Part shown: in pieces, positions 48,393-58,041 of the stretch
Position numbering within the stretch: the first letter of the stretch is position 1
Layout: every line of letters starts with the position of its first letter
NCBI GenBank assembly: GCA_016716745.1
Contig: JADJVD010000002.1
Location: forward strand, 1-64,000
From: Hyphomicrobiales bacterium
Lineage (GTDB): Bacteria > Pseudomonadota > Alphaproteobacteria > Rhizobiales > Beijerinckiaceae
Direction of reading: 5' to 3'
Length of the DNA stretch: 64,000 nt
Program-made: the position numbers and the translations under genes
The notes under the pieces: model-generated
What the model saw: the letters and a program-made list of their open reading frames with translations, nothing else
Told to the model about the DNA's origin: nothing
Database searches by the model: none

Positions 48393-49957
48393 TTCTTCTT
48401 GCCTCCGAACGGATTGAAGCCGCCAAGGCCCGGCAGGCCGCCCTTCGGGCCGGGCAGGCCGGGCAGGCCGCCGCGGGGCGCGAAGGCGCCGGGCGGCGGG
48501 GCGGACGGAATCTTCATGCCGGGCGGCAGATCGGGCATGCCGCCGGCGCCGCCCATCTGCTTCTGCATCTCGGCGATCTGCTCCGGCGAGGGCATTCCTC
48601 CGCCCATGCCGCCGCCAAGCCCGAAGGCCTGCGCCATGCGGCCGAGCGGGCCTTTCTTGGCGCCGCCGAGCGCCTTCATCATGTCGGCCATCTGGCGGTG
48701 CTGCTTCAGCAGCCGGTTGACGTCCTCGACCTTCATGCCGGCGCCGGCGGCGATGCGCTTCTTGCGGCTGGCCTTGAGGATGTCGGGGTTGCGACGCTCC
48801 TGCGGCGTCATCGACAGGATGATCGCGCGCTGGCGCTTGATGACGTTCTCGTTGACGTTGGCGGAGGCCATCGCCTCCTTGATCTTGGCGGCGCCGGGCA
48901 GCATGCCCATCAGCCCGCCGAGGCCGCCCATCTTCTCGACCTGCGCGAGCTGATCGGCCAGATCCTCCAGATCGAACTTGCCCTTCTGCATCTTCTGGGC
49001 GATGCGGGCGGCCTTCTCGGCGTCGATCGTCTGGGCGGCCTTCTCGACCAGCGAGACGATGTCGCCCATGCCGAGGATGCGCTGGGCGATGCGCTGGGGA
49101 TGGAACTCCTCCAGCGCGTCCATCTTCTCGCCGACGCCGACGAGCTTGATCGGCTTGCCGGTGACCGCGCGCATGGAGAGCGCGGCGCCGCCGCGGCCGT
49201 CGCCGTCGACGCGGGTCAGCACGATGCCGGTGACGCCGACGCGCTCGTCGAAGCTGCGCGCGAGGTTGACCGCGTCCTGGCCGGTCAGCGCGTCGGCGAC
49301 GAGCAGGATCTCGTGCGGGCGGGCGGCGGCCTTGATCTCGGCCATCTCCGCCATCAGCGGCTCGTCGATATGGGTGCGGCCGGCGGTGTCGAGCATCACC
49401 ACGTCGTAGCCCTGCAGGCGCGCGGTCTCCTCGGCGCGGCGGGCGATCTGCACCGGCGTCTGGCCGGCGACGATGGGCAGCGTCTCGACGCCGATCTGGC
49501 GGCCGAGCACGGCGAGCTGCTCCTGCGCGGCCGGGCGCTTCACGTCGAGCGAGGCCATCAGCACCTTGCGCTTGTCGCGCTCGGCGAGGCGCTTGGCGAT
49601 CTTGGCGGTGGTCGTCGTCTTGCCCGCGCCCTGCAGGCCGACCATCATGATCGCGACCGGCGGGGCGGCGGCGAGGTCGATGACCTCGGCGTCCGAGCCG
49701 AGCGTCTCGATCAGCACGTCGTTGACGATCTTGACGACCATCTGGCCGGGGCTGACCGATTTCACGACCTGCGCGCCGACGGCCCGGTCCTTCACCTTGT
49801 CGGTGAAGGAGCGCACCACGTCGAGCGACACGTCGGCCTCGAGCAGGGCGCGGCGCACCTCGCGCATCGCCGCCGAGACGTCGGCCTCGGTCAGCGCGCC
49901 GCGCCGCGTCAGGCTGTCGAAAATGCCGGAGAGCTTTTCGCTCAGGCCCTCGAACAT
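48389..49957 (-). CDS. ffh: Signal recognition particle protein Ffh
   Basis: Ffh binds signal sequences and 4.5S RNA and delivers ribosomes to FtsY. The 522-residue protein has the N domain (MFEGLSEKLSGIFDSLTRRG) and the G domain (GLQGAGKTTTTAKIAKRLAE, DTAGRTHIDEPLMAEM, TRVDGDGRGGAALS). The Met-rich M domain follows (GLGGLMGMLPGAAKIKEAMA, RRNPDILKASRKKRIAAGAG). The C-terminal 80 residues are Gly/Met/Pro-rich. ATG at 49957. The 4.5S RNA gene is not in the window. Confidence 0.97.
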   Translation of the reverse strand: MFEGLSEKLSGIFDSLTRRGALTEADVSAAMREVRRALLEADVSLDVVRSFTDKVKDRAVGAQVVKSVSPGQMVVKIVNDVLIETLGSDAEVIDLAAAPPVAIMMVGLQGAGKTTTTAKIAKRLAERDKRKVLMASLDVKRPAAQEQLAVLGRQIGVETLPIVAGQTPVQIARRAEETARLQGYDVVMLDTAGRTHIDEPLMAEMAEIKAAARPHEILLVADALTGQDAVNLARSFDERVGVTGIVLTRVDGDGRGGAALSMRAVTGKPIKLVGVGEKMDALEEFHPQRIAQRILGMGDIVSLVEKAAQTIDAEKAARIAQKMQKGKFDLEDLADQLAQVEKMGGLGGLMGMLPGAAKIKEAMASANVNENVIKRQRAIILSMTPQERRNPDILKASRKKRIAAGAGMKVEDVNRLLKQHRQMADMMKALGGAKKGPLGRMAQAFGLGGGMGGGMPSPEQIAEMQKQMGGAGGMPDLPPGMKIPSAPPPGAFAPRGGLPGLPGPKGGLPGLGGFNPFGGKKK

Positions 49958-50073
49958 CGCATCGTCCTTCTCGTTCCGTCGCGGGATGGGCGGAACATGG
50001 GTCGCCGGAGCCCCGCCCGCCAGACCAAAGCCGAACGCGCCCGGGAGCGCATCGCGCCGCCGGACGTGGACCT

Positions 50074-50333
50074 CCCGGCGCCAGGCGCCGGGTCGGCTTT
50101 GCTCAGGACGAACGTCTCCGAGAAAGTGCGGCAGGGCCTACGCGCCCGCGCGCGGAGAGTCAAGGAAAAGGCGGGGCGCCGCCGGCCTCGGGGGACGATG
50201 CGGCGGATGCGGGAGGGCCATCGTCGCGCGCCGGTGCGGGCCGGAGGCCCGCGGTCCGAAGGGGGCTGCCAAATGCGGGCCGGAGGCCCGCGGTCCGAGG
50301 GCTTCGCCAAGTGCGGGCCGGAGGCCCGCGGTC
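50074..50333. repeat. Intergenic hairpins with three copies of a GGA-loop repeat
   Basis: Upstream of ffh, CCCGGCGCC-AG-GCGCCGGG (50074-50092) forms a simple hairpin. Then a 22-bp unit, GCGGGCC-GGA-GGCCCGC plus GGTC, occurs at 50235, 50274 and 50312 with 38-39 base spacing. Each copy folds into a 7-bp stem with a three-base loop. The rest of the 480-base gap (49958-50439) shows no gene. Confidence 0.7.
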
Positions 50334-50439
50334 TGGGCAACCTCCGATTCACCCTGCCAATCGTTAACGCTGTCGCCTAACCGGCGCTTCAGGCGGCGGC
50401 GCGAGCTTCTGTCGCGATGGATCGCGAGAGGAGACCGTG

Positions 50440-51000
50440 ATGGCCTTTGCGTTGAGCCGCGCGCCGCGCCGCAGCGCGCCGATGGGCGGGGCCGTGATCG
50501 TCCTCGCCCTGATCGTCGCCGCGCTGGCGCTGGTTCTGTTCTCGGCCGCCGCCAAGGCGCGCGAGATCGTCGCCGCCCCGCCCGGCTGGGCGCCGGGGCA
50601 GATCGTCATCCGCCAGTCCGAGCGCCGGCTCTATTTCGTCGCCGAGCCGGGGCTGGCGATCCGCTATCCGGTCGGCGTCGGCAAGGCCGGCAAGGCGTGG
50701 TTCGGCGCCTCGCGCGTCGACGGCAAATATGTCGAGCCGGCGTGGTCGCCGCCGCGCGAGGTCAAGCGCGACCTGCCGCATCTGCCCGACCTCGTGCCCG
50801 GCGGCTCGCCGCGCAATCCGATGGGGGCGCGCGCCCTGACGCTCGCCGGCGGCCAATACGCCATACATGGCACGACGCGCGACATGCGCCGCACCGTCGG
50901 CTCGGCCGCCTCCTACGGCTGCATCCGCATGCTGAACGAGGATGTGATCGACCTCTACGACCGCGTGCGCCTCGGGGCGAGCGTCACCGTCATCCCCTGA
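50440..51000 (+). CDS. Periplasmic L,D-transpeptidase (YkuD family)
   Basis: The 186-residue protein has an N-terminal membrane anchor or uncleaved signal (GGAVIVLALIVAALALVLFS) and a YkuD domain. The catalytic signature is YAIHGTTRDMRRTVGSAASY followed by GCIRMLNEDV, with the His and active Cys. It would make 3-3 crosslinks in peptidoglycan or attach outer-membrane proteins to it. The ATG at 50440 follows GAGAGGAGACC. It is the second L,D-transpeptidase in the window; the other is a Tat lipoprotein. Confidence 0.92.
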   Translation: MAFALSRAPRRSAPMGGAVIVLALIVAALALVLFSAAAKAREIVAAPPGWAPGQIVIRQSERRLYFVAEPGLAIRYPVGVGKAGKAWFGASRVDGKYVEPAWSPPREVKRDLPHLPDLVPGGSPRNPMGARALTLAGGQYAIHGTTRDMRRTVGSAASYGCIRMLNEDVIDLYDRVRLGASVTVIP

Positions 51001-51549
51001 TCAGCGCATCCTGCGCCGTTTCGGGGCAGGGTTGCGAGCGTTCGTTCACATTTCGAACGTCGCTCGAACGAATCGCGGCCGAATCGGCGACCCGACGCGA
51101 GTCCGGCGTTTGTTCACCGCCATATCTGGACGGAAGCCGCGCCAACCCACCACAGCTTGAATCTCGCGGCCGTTTCGCCGGCGCGCAGGCGGACCGCGGC
51201 GCCGGCCCCGCGCGGACTCCGATCGGGCGCGGAGTCAATCCGGCCGAAACGTTTCTTTTCGCTGCGAGTTCCAGGCGCCGTTAAAAGCCGGCACGGGAGG
51301 GGAACAAAGCGCGCGCGAATCGGCGCCCGACGGGTTTTCCCGCTGTGTTCACGCTACATCTGGGCGCCATCGGCCGGGTCGGCGCAACGGCCCGACCCCG
51401 CGCCGTCGCCGCGCGCGCAACCGGCGGCCGCGGCTTAACCGAGGATGTCCCGTTTCGGGACGGGCAAGTGCGAAGCACGACGCCTGCGTTGGCGCGCGAC
51501 GGCCTCGCGGACAAAAATCGCGATTCGTCAAAAGGTTAACGGCGCGGCG
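51001..51549. other. About 550 bases without a supportable gene
   Basis: This lies between the L,D-transpeptidase and the end of the convergent DUF3108 gene. It contains a small hairpin, GTCCCG-TTT-CGGGAC (51447-51461), without a clear T run. Frames across it have no ribosome binding site or recognisable domain. Confidence 0.5.
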
Positions 51550-52392
51550 TCACTGTTTGCCGGCGGCGGCCTTGGCGGGCTGGACGGGCGCGCCGCCGGC
51601 GGCGGCCGATCCGCCGGAGACGGCGAACTCCTTGGCCTCGATCACCACCATGCCGATCTGCGTCTTGACCGCGATGCGGTAGGGGATCGCCGCGCCGGAT
51701 TGGCCGACCGGCGCGAGCCAAGCCTCCATCTGCTTGTTGTCGGCCATGAATTTCGTTTGCGGCCGGTCGGCGCGGTGACCGGCGATGGGGGTGTAGCGGG
51801 CCGCGCAGACCGAGACGGGCCCGTTATAACCCGCTCCCGAAACGTTTCGCGTGCCGACATAAGAGAGCACGACGTCGAAGCGCGTGTAGCCGTCGAACAC
51901 CGGCAGGGTGCGGTTGCAGGCGGCCGGCCCCACGGCGGGCTGGCCGGAGGGCAGCGCCATCACCAGCGCGCTCAACGGGTCGAGCACGCCGCGCTTGTGC
52001 GCGTCCGTCAGCGGCACGCGGCCGGGCTTGTCCTCGAACGGAGGCGAGATCTCCACCCCGCGCACCGCGCCGCCCGAGATCGCCATGCGCACGGTGCGGG
52101 TCGCGTCCTTGGCGGAGGCGGTGGTGGCGTAGGTCTGCGCGTCGACGCGGCCGCCGGCGAGGGCGCCTGTCGATTTGGCGCTGCCCCTGGAGTCGGAGAC
52201 CATGCTCGCGAGGCCGGTGAGCTTGAGATAGAGCTCGAGCGAATAGCTCTGGCCGAACTCGCCGCTCATCGTCGCCTGGCCGATCGGCACGCCGAGCATC
52301 GAGATGCCGTAGCGCGCCTTCAGCGTCTCGGCGCCGGCGGGGGCCGCGAGCGCGAGGGCGAGGGCGGCGAGCGCGAACGGGCGAAGCGTCAT
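51550..52392 (-). CDS. DUF3108 periplasmic protein
   Basis: The 280-residue protein has a Sec signal (LRPFALAALALALAAPAGAE) followed by a beta-rich domain (LKARYGISMLGVPIGQATMS, FDGYTRFDVVLSYVGTRNVS, PYRIAVKTQIGMVVIEAKEF) matching DUF3108, exported proteins of unknown function. A Pro/Ala/Gly tail of about 25 residues closes it. ATG at 52392. It is transcribed alone. Confidence 0.82.
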   Translation of the reverse strand: MTLRPFALAALALALAAPAGAETLKARYGISMLGVPIGQATMSGEFGQSYSLELYLKLTGLASMVSDSRGSAKSTGALAGGRVDAQTYATTASAKDATRTVRMAISGGAVRGVEISPPFEDKPGRVPLTDAHKRGVLDPLSALVMALPSGQPAVGPAACNRTLPVFDGYTRFDVVLSYVGTRNVSGAGYNGPVSVCAARYTPIAGHRADRPQTKFMADNKQMEAWLAPVGQSGAAIPYRIAVKTQIGMVVIEAKEFAVSGGSAAAGGAPVQPAKAAAGKQ

Positions 52393-52501
52393 GGGCAGTC
52401 CGGATGGGGTGAAGGCCGCTCGCCGCGCCGTCGCGGCGAATCGCGCTAGGAGTCGAGCCTAAATCGGACGCTTTCGAGGCGCCGTCCAGTGCGCCGGCGC
52501 C

Positions 52502-53176
52502 TCATCGCGCGCCGAAAATGGCGCTGCCGACGCGCACATGCGTGGCGCCGAGCTGGATCGCCAGCGGATAGTCGGCGCTCATCCCCATCGACAGGGTCTT
52601 CAGGCCGTGGCGCGCCGCGATCTTCGCCATGAGGGCGAAATGCGGCGAGGCGAGCTCATCGGCCGGGGGAATGCACATCAGCCCCTCGATGGTCAGCCCA
52701 TGGACGTCGCGGCACTCGGCCAGAAAGGCGTCGGCGTCGGCAGGCAGGACGCCGGCCTTCTGCGGCTCGGCGCCGGTGTTGATCTGCACGAGCAGGCGCG
52801 GGCGCCGGCCCGTCGCCTTCATTTCGGCGGCCAGCGCCGCGGCGATCTTCGGCCGGTCGACGGTCTCGATCCAGTCGAACAGCTCGACCGCCTCGCGCGC
52901 CTTGTTGGATTGCAGCGGGCCGATGAGGTGCAGCTCGACGGTCCGCCCCTGCGCGGCGGCGCGGGCGCGCAGCTCCGGCCATTTGGCCTTGGCCTCCTGC
53001 ACCCGGTTCTCGCCGAACACGCTCTGGCCGGCGGCGATGACGGGGGCGATCTCCTCGATCCCGAAGGTCTTGGAGACGGCGACCAGCGTCACCTCGGCCG
53101 GTTTGCGCCCGGCGTCGCCCGCCGCCCGCGCGATCAGCGCCCGCACCTCGCCGAGCCGGGTCACCGCATCGCTCAT
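52502..53176 (-). CDS. YggS family pyridoxal phosphate-binding protein
   Basis: The 224-residue protein is the single-domain PLP barrel of the YggS/PLPBP family, which helps vitamin B6 homeostasis. The PLP lysine is in VTLVAVSKTFGIEEIAPVIA; FGENRVQEAKAKW, ELHLIGPLQSNKAREAVELF and LSMGMSADYPLAIQLGATHV are signature stretches. ATG at 53176. It diverges from leuS with about 110 bases between the two starts. Confidence 0.94.
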   Translation of the reverse strand: MSDAVTRLGEVRALIARAAGDAGRKPAEVTLVAVSKTFGIEEIAPVIAAGQSVFGENRVQEAKAKWPELRARAAAQGRTVELHLIGPLQSNKAREAVELFDWIETVDRPKIAAALAAEMKATGRRPRLLVQINTGAEPQKAGVLPADADAFLAECRDVHGLTIEGLMCIPPADELASPHFALMAKIAARHGLKTLSMGMSADYPLAIQLGATHVRVGSAIFGAR

Positions 53177-53284
53177 ATCCGCTCCGTTCCTGCCGTCCGG
53201 CCCCGCCGCGCTTCATTGACCCGCCGGGCGAAATGATGCTCTTTGCGCGCGACGCGTCGCCGACGCAACCGATCCCGGCATGAG

Positions 53285-55915
53285 ATGACTTCCGAGCGAT
53301 ACAACGCCCGCGAGGCGGAACCCAAGTGGCAGGCCGAATGGGCCTCCCGCGACACCTTCCGCACCGCCAACGACGATCCGCGCCCGAAATACTACGTGCT
53401 CGAGATGTTCCCCTATCCGTCGGGGCGCATCCATATGGGGCATGTGCGCAATTACGCGATGGGCGACGTCGTCGCCCGCTATCGCCGCGCCAAGGGCTTC
53501 AACGTGCTGCACCCGATGGGGTGGGACGCCTTCGGCATGCCGGCGGAAAACGCCGCGATGCAGAACAAGACGCATCCGGCGACCTGGACCTACGCCAACA
53601 TCGCCACGATGCGCGCGCAGCTCAAGAGCATGGGCCTGTCGCTCGACTGGAGCCGCGAGGTCGCGACCTGCGATCCGAGCTACTACAAGCACCAGCAGAA
53701 GATGTTTCTCGACATGCTGGCGGCCGGTCTCGTCGACCGCAAGCAGTCGAAGGTGAACTGGGATCCGGTCGATCACACCGTGCTCGCCAACGAGCAGGTG
53801 ATCGACGGGCGGGGCTGGCGCTCGGGCGCGCTGGTCGAACAGCGCGAGCTGACGCAGTGGTTCTTCAAGATCACCGACTACGCCGAGGATCTGCTCGACG
53901 CGCTCGACGGGCTGGAGCGCTGGCCGGAAAAAGTCCGGCTGATGCAGAAGAACTGGATCGGCAAGTCGGAAGGCCTGCTGGTGCGCTTCGAGATCGCGCC
54001 GGGCACGGCGCCGGCGGGCGAGCGCGAGCTGGAGATCTACACGACGCGCCCCGACACGCTGTTCGGCGCGAAGTTCATGGCGATCGCCCCCGACCATCCG
54101 CTGGCGAAGGCCGCGGCGGCGAAAGACCCGGCGCTCGCCGCCTTCGTCGAGGAGTGCAAGCGCATCGGCACGTCGGTCGCCGCGCTCGAGACGGCGGAGA
54201 AGAAGGGCTACGACACGGGCGTGCGCGTCGTCCATCCGTTCGATCCCGCCTGGACGCTGCCGGTCTATGTCGCCAACTTCATCCTGATGGATTACGGCAC
54301 CGGCGCGATCTTCGGTTGCCCGGCGCACGACCAGCGCGATCTCGATTTCGTCAACGCCTACGGCCTCGGCAATACGCCCGTCGTGTGCCCGCCGGGGCAG
54401 GACCCGGCGACCTTCGTCATCGCGGACGTCGCCTATGACGGCGACGGGACGCTGATCAATTCGCGCTTCCTCGACGGCATGACGATCGAGGCGGCGAAGG
54501 AGGAGGTGGCGCGCCGGCTGGAGCGCGCGAGGGTCGGCAACCATCCGCAGGGCAAGCGGCAGACCAATTACAAGCTGCGCGACTGGGGCGTCTCGCGCCA
54601 GCGCTACTGGGGCTGCCCGATCCCGATCATCCATTGCGAGGCGTGCGGCGTCGTCCCCGCGCCGGCCAAGGATCTGCCGATTCGGCTGCCCGAGGACGTG
54701 ACGTTCGAGAAGCCGGGCAATCCGCTCGACCATCATCCGACATGGAAGCATGTCGATTGTCCGCAATGCGGCCGCAAGGCGCGGCGCGAGACGGACACGA
54801 TGGACACGTTCGTCGATTCGTCCTGGTATTTCGCGCGCTTCACCGATCCGTGGAACGAGGACGCGCCGACGACGCGTTCGGCCGTCGATCACTGGCTGCC
54901 GGTCGATCAGTATATCGGCGGCATCGAGCACGCGATCCTGCATCTGCTCTATTCGCGCTTCTTCACCCGCGCCATGCGGGCGACGGGACACGCCGGGCTG
55001 AAGGAGCCGTTCGCCGGCCTGTTCACGCAGGGCATGGTGGTGCACGAGACCTACAAGGGCGCCGACGGCAAGTGGGTCGCGCCCGCCGAGGTGCGGATCG
55101 AGAGCGACGCGGCCGGCCGCCGCGCCTTCCTGCTCGAGGGCGGCGCTCCGGTGGAGATCGGCTCGATCGAGAAGATGTCGAAGTCGAAGCGCAACACGAT
55201 CGACCCCGACGACATCATCGCCACCTGGGGCGCCGACACCGCGCGCTGGTTCATGCTGTCGGATTCGCCGCCCGAGCGCGACGTGATCTGGACCGAGGAG
55301 GGCGTGCAGGGCGCGGCCAAGTTCGCCCAGCGCCTGTGGCGCCTCGTGCACGAGCTGAAGCGCGGCGGCGCCGGCGCGCCGGCGGAGAAGCCCGCCGCCT
55401 TCGGCGAGACGGCCGCGGCCGTGCGCAAGGCGGCGCACAGCGCGCTGGTGAAGATCGAGGAGGATATCGAGCGCCTGCGCTTCAACCGCTGCGTGGCGCA
55501 TATCTACGAGCTCGCCAACACATTGCAGACCGCGCTCGCCGAGGTGGAGACGCCGGAGATCGCGCCCGACCTCGCCTTCGCCTTCGCCGAGGCGGCGGAC
55601 TTGCTCGTGCCGATGTTCGCGCCGATGATGCCGCATCTGGCGGAGGAGTGCTGGGCCGCGCTCGGCCATGCGACGCCGGTGTCGAGTTCGCCCTGGCCGG
55701 TCGCCGACCGCGCGCTGACGATCGACGACGTGATCGTGCTGCCGGTGCAGGTGAACGGCAAGCGACGCGGCGAGATCGCGGTCGCGCGCGAGGCCGACGA
55801 GGCGAGCGTTAAGGCCGCCGCGCTGGCGCTCGAGTCCGTGCAACGCGCGCTCGAGGGCAAGGCGCCGAAGAAGGTGATCGTGGTGCCGCGGAGGATCGTC
55901 AATGTGGTCGCATGA
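53285..55915 (+). CDS. leuS: Leucyl-tRNA synthetase
   Basis: The 876-residue class I synthetase has HIGH as HMGH (GRIHMGHVRNYAMGDVVARY), the editing domain with the threonine-rich pocket (TRPDTLFGAKFMAIAPDHPL, DYGTGAIFGCPAHDQRDLDF), a zinc-type region (HCEACGVVPAPAKDLP, CPQCGRKARRETDTMDTFVD) and KMSKS (EKMSKSKRNTIDPDDIIATW). ATG at 53285; an out-of-frame ATG lies just before. Its end overlaps the start of lptE by 14 bases. Confidence 0.97.
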   Translation: MTSERYNAREAEPKWQAEWASRDTFRTANDDPRPKYYVLEMFPYPSGRIHMGHVRNYAMGDVVARYRRAKGFNVLHPMGWDAFGMPAENAAMQNKTHPATWTYANIATMRAQLKSMGLSLDWSREVATCDPSYYKHQQKMFLDMLAAGLVDRKQSKVNWDPVDHTVLANEQVIDGRGWRSGALVEQRELTQWFFKITDYAEDLLDALDGLERWPEKVRLMQKNWIGKSEGLLVRFEIAPGTAPAGERELEIYTTRPDTLFGAKFMAIAPDHPLAKAAAAKDPALAAFVEECKRIGTSVAALETAEKKGYDTGVRVVHPFDPAWTLPVYVANFILMDYGTGAIFGCPAHDQRDLDFVNAYGLGNTPVVCPPGQDPATFVIADVAYDGDGTLINSRFLDGMTIEAAKEEVARRLERARVGNHPQGKRQTNYKLRDWGVSRQRYWGCPIPIIHCEACGVVPAPAKDLPIRLPEDVTFEKPGNPLDHHPTWKHVDCPQCGRKARRETDTMDTFVDSSWYFARFTDPWNEDAPTTRSAVDHWLPVDQYIGGIEHAILHLLYSRFFTRAMRATGHAGLKEPFAGLFTQGMVVHETYKGADGKWVAPAEVRIESDAAGRRAFLLEGGAPVEIGSIEKMSKSKRNTIDPDDIIATWGADTARWFMLSDSPPERDVIWTEEGVQGAAKFAQRLWRLVHELKRGGAGAPAEKPAAFGETAAAVRKAAHSALVKIEEDIERLRFNRCVAHIYELANTLQTALAEVETPEIAPDLAFAFAEAADLLVPMFAPMMPHLAEECWAALGHATPVSSSPWPVADRALTIDDVIVLPVQVNGKRRGEIAVAREADEASVKAAALALESVQRALEGKAPKKVIVVPRRIVNVVA

Positions 55916-56438
55916 TCGCTCGCCGACCGTTGCGCGCGCGCTGGCGCGGCTGGCGCTCGCCGCCGCGCTCGCCCTGCCCGTCGCCGGCTGCATCCAGCCG
56001 ATGTATGCGACGACGGGGCTCAGCGGCGCCGACATGGCGAGCGAGCTGCGCTCGATCGCGGTCGATCCGATTCCCGACCGCTTCGGCCACTATCTCGGCA
56101 ACGAGCTGATCTTCGCGCTGAACGGCACGGGCACGCCGGGGCCGACGAAGTATCGCCTCAAGATCACCTACAAGGAGCGCGTCTACACGCCGATCGTCGA
56201 CACGGTGACGGGTCGCGCGGACGCCGCCACGGTGTGGGCCGAGGTCGAGTATGCGGTGACGCCCGCCGCCGGCGGCGAGGCCGTGGCGAAGGGCCACGCC
56301 GTGTCGATGGCGGCCTACGACCGCTTCAACCAGCGCTACGCCAACATCCGCGCCGCGCGCGAGGCGGAGATCCGCGCCGCCAAGTCGCTGGCCGAGGATC
56401 TGCGCCTGAAGATCGCCGCCGGCCTCGCCCGGCTCTGA
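55902..56438 (+). CDS. lptE: LPS-assembly lipoprotein LptE-like
   Basis: The 178-residue protein has a lipoprotein signal ending LALPVAGC, so the Cys would be lipidated. A small mixed alpha/beta domain follows (MASELRSIAVDPIPDRFGHY, GNELIFALNGTG, YRLKITYKERVYT), like alphaproteobacterial LptE, which plugs the LptD barrel in the outer membrane. The leuS-lptE-holA order supports the call. The start overlaps the leuS end by 14 bases. Confidence 0.85.
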   Translation: MWSHDRSPTVARALARLALAAALALPVAGCIQPMYATTGLSGADMASELRSIAVDPIPDRFGHYLGNELIFALNGTGTPGPTKYRLKITYKERVYTPIVDTVTGRADAATVWAEVEYAVTPAAGGEAVAKGHAVSMAAYDRFNQRYANIRAAREAEIRAAKSLAEDLRLKIAAGLARL

Positions 56439-56445
56439 GCGGGCG

Positions 56446-57471
56446 ATGGCGACCGTCCGGACCAACGACGCCGAGCGTTTTCTGGCGCAGCGGCGGCCGG
56501 ACGTGTTCGTCTATCTCGTGCATGGGACCGATTCCGGCCTGATCCGCGAGCGGGCGCGGCGCGCCGCGCATGTGTCTGTCGACGATCCGGCCGATCCGTT
56601 CCAGATCGTCCGGCTCGACGGCGACGAGGCGACGCGCGATCCCGGCCGCATCGCCGACGAGGCGCGCGGCATCGGCCTGTTCGGCGGGCGCCGGGCGATC
56701 TGGATCGAGGTTGGCCAGCGCGCGATCATCCCGGCGATCGAGCCGCTGATCGAGGATCCGCCGTCCGACTGCACGCTGGTGCTGGAGGCGGGCAATCTGA
56801 AGAAGGGCGCGCCGCTGCGCGCGCTGGTCGAGCGGCTGCCGAACGGGGCGAGCGTCGAGTGCTATCCCGACGACGAGCGCGCCCTCGGCGCGCTGATCGA
56901 CGAGGAGGCGCGGCAGGCGGGACTCTCCGTCGAGTCCGGCGCCCGCAAGGCGCTGATCGACCTGCTCGGCGCCGACCGGCTGGCGACCCGCGCCGAGCTT
57001 TCCAAGCTGATGCTCTACGCGCGCGGCGAGCGCGTGGTGACCGAGGATCACGTCGCCGCCATCGTCGCCGACGCCTCGGCGCCCGCCACGGACGACGCCA
57101 TCGACGGGGCGTTCCTCGGCCGCGCCGAGGCGGTGGAGGAGCCCGCCCGCCGCGCTTTCGCCGACGGAGTCGACCCCGGCGTGCTGATCGGCTCGGCGCT
57201 GCGTCACGCGGCGATCCTGCATCGCATCCGGCTCGACATCGAGGCGGGCCGGCCGCGCCCGGAGGCGACGGCCGCGCATGGCCGCGGCGTGCATTTCAAG
57301 CGCCAGAGGCGGCTCGAGGATCAGGTCGGCCGGTGGCGCGCCGACGCGCTGGCGCGCGCCATCGAGACGCTGGCCGAGGCGCTGCCGCGCATCCGGCGCG
57401 AGCATCGCCTCGCCGACATGATCGCCGTGCGGGCGCTGTGGCAAACCGCGAAGATCGCCGACCGCCGGTGA
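56446..57471 (+). CDS. holA: DNA polymerase III delta subunit
   Basis: The 341-residue protein loads the sliding clamp as part of the gamma/delta complex. It begins VFVYLVHGTDSGLIRERARR, followed by FQIVRLDGDEATRDPGRIAD and GRRAIWIEVG. The middle has TLVLEAGNLKKGAPLRALVE, and the helical C-terminus EDHVAAIVADASAPATDDAI is typical. ATG at 56446 lies seven bases after the lptE stop. Confidence 0.93.
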   Translation: MATVRTNDAERFLAQRRPDVFVYLVHGTDSGLIRERARRAAHVSVDDPADPFQIVRLDGDEATRDPGRIADEARGIGLFGGRRAIWIEVGQRAIIPAIEPLIEDPPSDCTLVLEAGNLKKGAPLRALVERLPNGASVECYPDDERALGALIDEEARQAGLSVESGARKALIDLLGADRLATRAELSKLMLYARGERVVTEDHVAAIVADASAPATDDAIDGAFLGRAEAVEEPARRAFADGVDPGVLIGSALRHAAILHRIRLDIEAGRPRPEATAAHGRGVHFKRQRRLEDQVGRWRADALARAIETLAEALPRIRREHRLADMIAVRALWQTAKIADRR

Positions 57472-57522
57472 ATTGGCGCCGCTCTTGAAGCGTTCGCTCC
57501 GGGCGCGGCGGCGAAGGCTTTC

Positions 57523-57541
57523 GCGTCCCGGATCGGGACGC
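57523..57541. promoter_or_regulatory. Hairpin in the leader of the DsrE-like gene
   Basis: GCGTCCC-GGATC-GGGACGC is a perfect 7-bp stem, about 30 bases before the ATG. It may be a weak holA terminator (no T run) or leader structure. Confidence 0.3.
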
Positions 57542-57573
57542 GCCGCGTCCCGCAGCGCATCGAAGAGGGACGC

Positions 57574-58035
57574 ATGACGCCGCGTTCGTTGTTTCTCGCC
57601 GCCTGTCTGGGGCTCGGCCTCGCCCAGCCGCTCGCCGCCGGCGAACTGTCCCGGCCGGTCTATTCGCCGCAGAAGGTGGTCTATCAGGTCAACGCCGACG
57701 GCGGCCTGCTGTCGCGCGAATACCGCCGCATCCTCGCCACGGCGACGAACCATGTGAACGCGGTCGGCCCGGTCTCGCTCGACCTGCGCATCGTGCTGCA
57801 GGGGGATGGGCTCGGCCTGTTGCGCGCCGCCAATGGCGACGAGCGACTGCGCGAGCAGATCGACTGGCTGCGCGAACGCAATGTGCGCTTCCTGATCTGC
57901 CGCAACACGGTCGCCTCGCAGAAGCTCGACCTGCTGCACGATCTCTACGGCGCCAAGGAGAGCGACGTGGTGATCGCCGGCGTCGCCGAGATCGCCGCGC
58001 TGGAGCAGGAAGGCTTCGTCTACGTGCGGCCGTGA
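57574..58035 (+). CDS. DsrE-like periplasmic protein
   Basis: The 153-residue protein has a Sec signal (SLFLAACLGLGLAQPLAAGE) and a DsrE/YchN-type fold (KVVYQVNADGGLLSREYRRI, LDLRIVLQGDGLGLLRAANG, VRFLICRNTVASQKLDLLHD). The Cys in FLICRNT sits where sulfur-carrier Cys occurs in the family, so a periplasmic thiol or sulfur role is possible. GAGGGA precedes ATG 57574. Confidence 0.8.
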   Translation: MTPRSLFLAACLGLGLAQPLAAGELSRPVYSPQKVVYQVNADGGLLSREYRRILATATNHVNAVGPVSLDLRIVLQGDGLGLLRAANGDERLREQIDWLRERNVRFLICRNTVASQKLDLLHDLYGAKESDVVIAGVAEIAALEQEGFVYVRP

Positions 58036-58041
58036 GCGGCC